Below are positions 62,843-64,000 of a DNA stretch of 64,000 nt, one piece after another. The DNA is from Halothiobacillus neapolitanus c2 (GTDB taxonomy: Bacteria > Pseudomonadota > Gammaproteobacteria > Halothiobacillales > Halothiobacillaceae): the NCBI RefSeq assembly GCF_000024765.1, contig NC_013422.1, positions 639,501 through 703,500 of the forward strand, in the 5' to 3' direction. The translations under genes and the position numbers were made by a program. How positions within the stretch are numbered: the first letter of the stretch is position 1; the number at the start of each line of letters is the position of its first letter. The notes beneath the pieces were generated by a model. It had not been told where the DNA came from. It was given only the letters and a program-made list of their open reading frames with translations, and searched no databases.

Positions 62843-64000
62843 TTATCGGAAAAAATTCAAAATCGGGTTGAGTGGATTGCCGTTTGTCCCGCCGCCCCGA
62901 TCGGTATTCCCGGAGTCGGTCGAGTTGCCGTTGCAATCGAGAATGGTTTTGGGTTCGAAACCGCTCATAAATGGCATCAGGATGCCGGGGCACTGGCTGG
63001 GAACGCGCGCCTGCTGCGCCACATCGACATTGACGAAATCGATGCCTTTGGGCGGTGTCATGTCCCGTGGCTTGTTGTAGAGCGGTTTGAATGCCGCTGC
63101 CCATAAAGGCAATGCACCGCTGGCACCGGTCAGGCTGGTGGGCTTGTCGTCATCGCGACCGACCCAAATTACCCCGACCCGATTGCCCGTAAAGCCGGCG
63201 AACCAGGCATCCCGGCTGTCGTTGGTGGTACCTGTCTTGCCGGCTACACCCACCGACGGGGGAATGGTGCGGTTCAAGGCGCGTGCCGTGCCGTTATTCA
63301 CCACACCTTGCATGGCGTATTGCAGCAGATAGAGCGCATCGGGATCGGCCACTTTGGTGACGGTCAGCGGGTAACGCGTCAGCGGTTTGCCTTCGGCATC
63401 CACCACACTGCGAATGGCGCGCAGCGGACTGTAAAAGCCGTCTGAGGAGAGCGTTTGGAAGATTTGTGCGACATTAAATGGACTCATCGTCATCGAGCCG
63501 AGCAGCATCGAGGGATAAAACGGCTTGATGTCTGGTCCGCCCAGTCGGTGCAACATGGCCGATACATTATCCAAGCCAACGCTCAAGCCAAGACGGATAC
63601 TCGGCACATTGCGCGATTCGGCCAAATCAGTGTACAGCGGCGTGGGGCCGAGGAATTTACGGTCGTAGTTTTCCGGTTTCCAGGGTTTTGAGCCGGGCTG
63701 ATCGACGGTCAAGGGGCTGTCGTCCAGTGGCGTGATCAGTGAGTACTTAGCCGGATCGGAGAGCGCTGTCAGGTAAATGGTGGGTTTGATCAGCGAGCCG
63801 ATCTGTCGCTGGGCATCCAAAGCGCGGTTGTAACCCTCATAGGTTGGATTGCGCCCGCCGATCAACGCTTCGACTTCACCGGTACCGATCGAGGTGATGA
63901 TGCCCGCGGTCTCCAGGGAGTCGGGCTTGTAATGACGGGCTTTTTCAATCGCATTCAGTGCTGTGACCGAGTGCTCAAGCGCTGCCTGAACACGGGGCTG
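62843..64000 (-). CDS. mrcB: Penicillin-binding protein 1B, C-terminal part (partial)
   Basis: The gene enters from the right edge; 385 residues of the C-terminal part are present and the frame is open to the last base. The transpeptidase motifs are SLIK (in QRQIGSLIKP), SRN (in AESRNVPSIRLG) and KTGT (in VGVAGKTGTTND), matching the class A enzyme PBP1b, which polymerises and cross-links peptidoglycan. The C-terminus is Gly/Asn-rich. An LpoP-like gene follows. Confidence 0.93.
   Translation of the reverse strand, partial: QPRVQAALEHSVTALNAIEKARHYKPDSLETAGIITSIGTGEVEALIGGRNPTYEGYNRALDAQRQIGSLIKPTIYLTALSDPAKYSLITPLDDSPLTVDQPGSKPWKPENYDRKFLGPTPLYTDLAESRNVPSIRLGLSVGLDNVSAMLHRLGGPDIKPFYPSMLLGSMTMSPFNVAQIFQTLSSDGFYSPLRAIRSVVDAEGKPLTRYPLTVTKVADPDALYLLQYAMQGVVNNGTARALNRTIPPSVGVAGKTGTTNDSRDAWFAGFTGNRVGVIWVGRDDDKPTSLTGASGALPLWAAAFKPLYNKPRDMTPPKGIDFVNVDVAQQARVPSQCPGILMPFMSGFEPKTILDCNGNSTDSGNTDRGGGTNGNPLNPILNFFR

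Overview
The window looks like the chromosome of a sulfur-oxidising, flagellated gammaproteobacterium, plausibly Halothiobacillus-like. The evidence is a type I sulfide:quinone oxidoreductase, a possible SoxXA-binding (SoxK-like) protein, gammaproteobacterial gene orders (psd / unknown / fimX, gcvR-bcp, guaB-guaA, mrcB-lpoP) and sigma-28 and sigma-32 promoters. The genus is an inference; no rRNA gene is present.

Layout. 1-5 kb: end of a DUF4010/MgtC membrane protein, sqr, prmB, psd. 4.1-12 kb, plus strand: a PilZ-like protein and a degenerate FimX-type c-di-GMP protein, then folB, a MidA-like methyltransferase, tatD, thiL, pgpA and a small exported protein. 12.7-17.6 kb: the SoxK-like gene, guaB, guaA, an unusually short DUF3096 gene and tadA. 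17.6-25 kb: a type I restriction-modification locus (hsdM-hsdS-AlbA_2 gene-hsdR) bracketed by inverted copies of a 110-bp MITE and ending beside tRNA-Arg(CCT). 25-32 kb: a CPXCG protein, icd, groES-groEL, glgP. 32-46 kb: fliC-flaG-fliD-fliS-fliT-like, a Maf flagellin glycosyltransferase, and a seven-gene legionaminic acid set (legB, legC, legG, legI, neuD-like, ptmE-like, legF), together a flagellin-glycosylation locus. 46-64 kb: proS, a DUF4124 protein, a LysR regulator, a DUF302 lipoprotein, gcvR, bcp, phoH, metE, a DUF3147 protein, an esterase, and a minus-strand series mrcB-lpoP-yoaA-DUF389-folD-rnt.

The most unusual signal is between genes. Five copies of a ~147-bp repeat (near 14.8, 16.6, 26.9, 49.6 and 62.8 kb) keep the same order of five hairpins although the stem sequences differ, including one clean compensatory base-pair swap and several G-U pairs that exist only in one orientation. 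In that orientation the second and last hairpins present GGA in the loop or apex in most copies; one copy holds ACAAGGATGT, the core of the CsrA/RsmA selection consensus, in an AGGA tetraloop. All five copies lie in the same orientation as the neighbouring upstream or host gene (guaB-guaA, guaA, icd, lysR, mrcB-lpoP). I propose a dispersed, RNA-active, CsrA-decoy-like repeat. A second family, 109-110-bp MITEs with a neisserial dRS3-like core (ATTCCC-N8-GGGAAT), occurs four times; one copy has inserted into a five-hairpin repeat with an ATAA duplication, and both families start with GGGAAGC.
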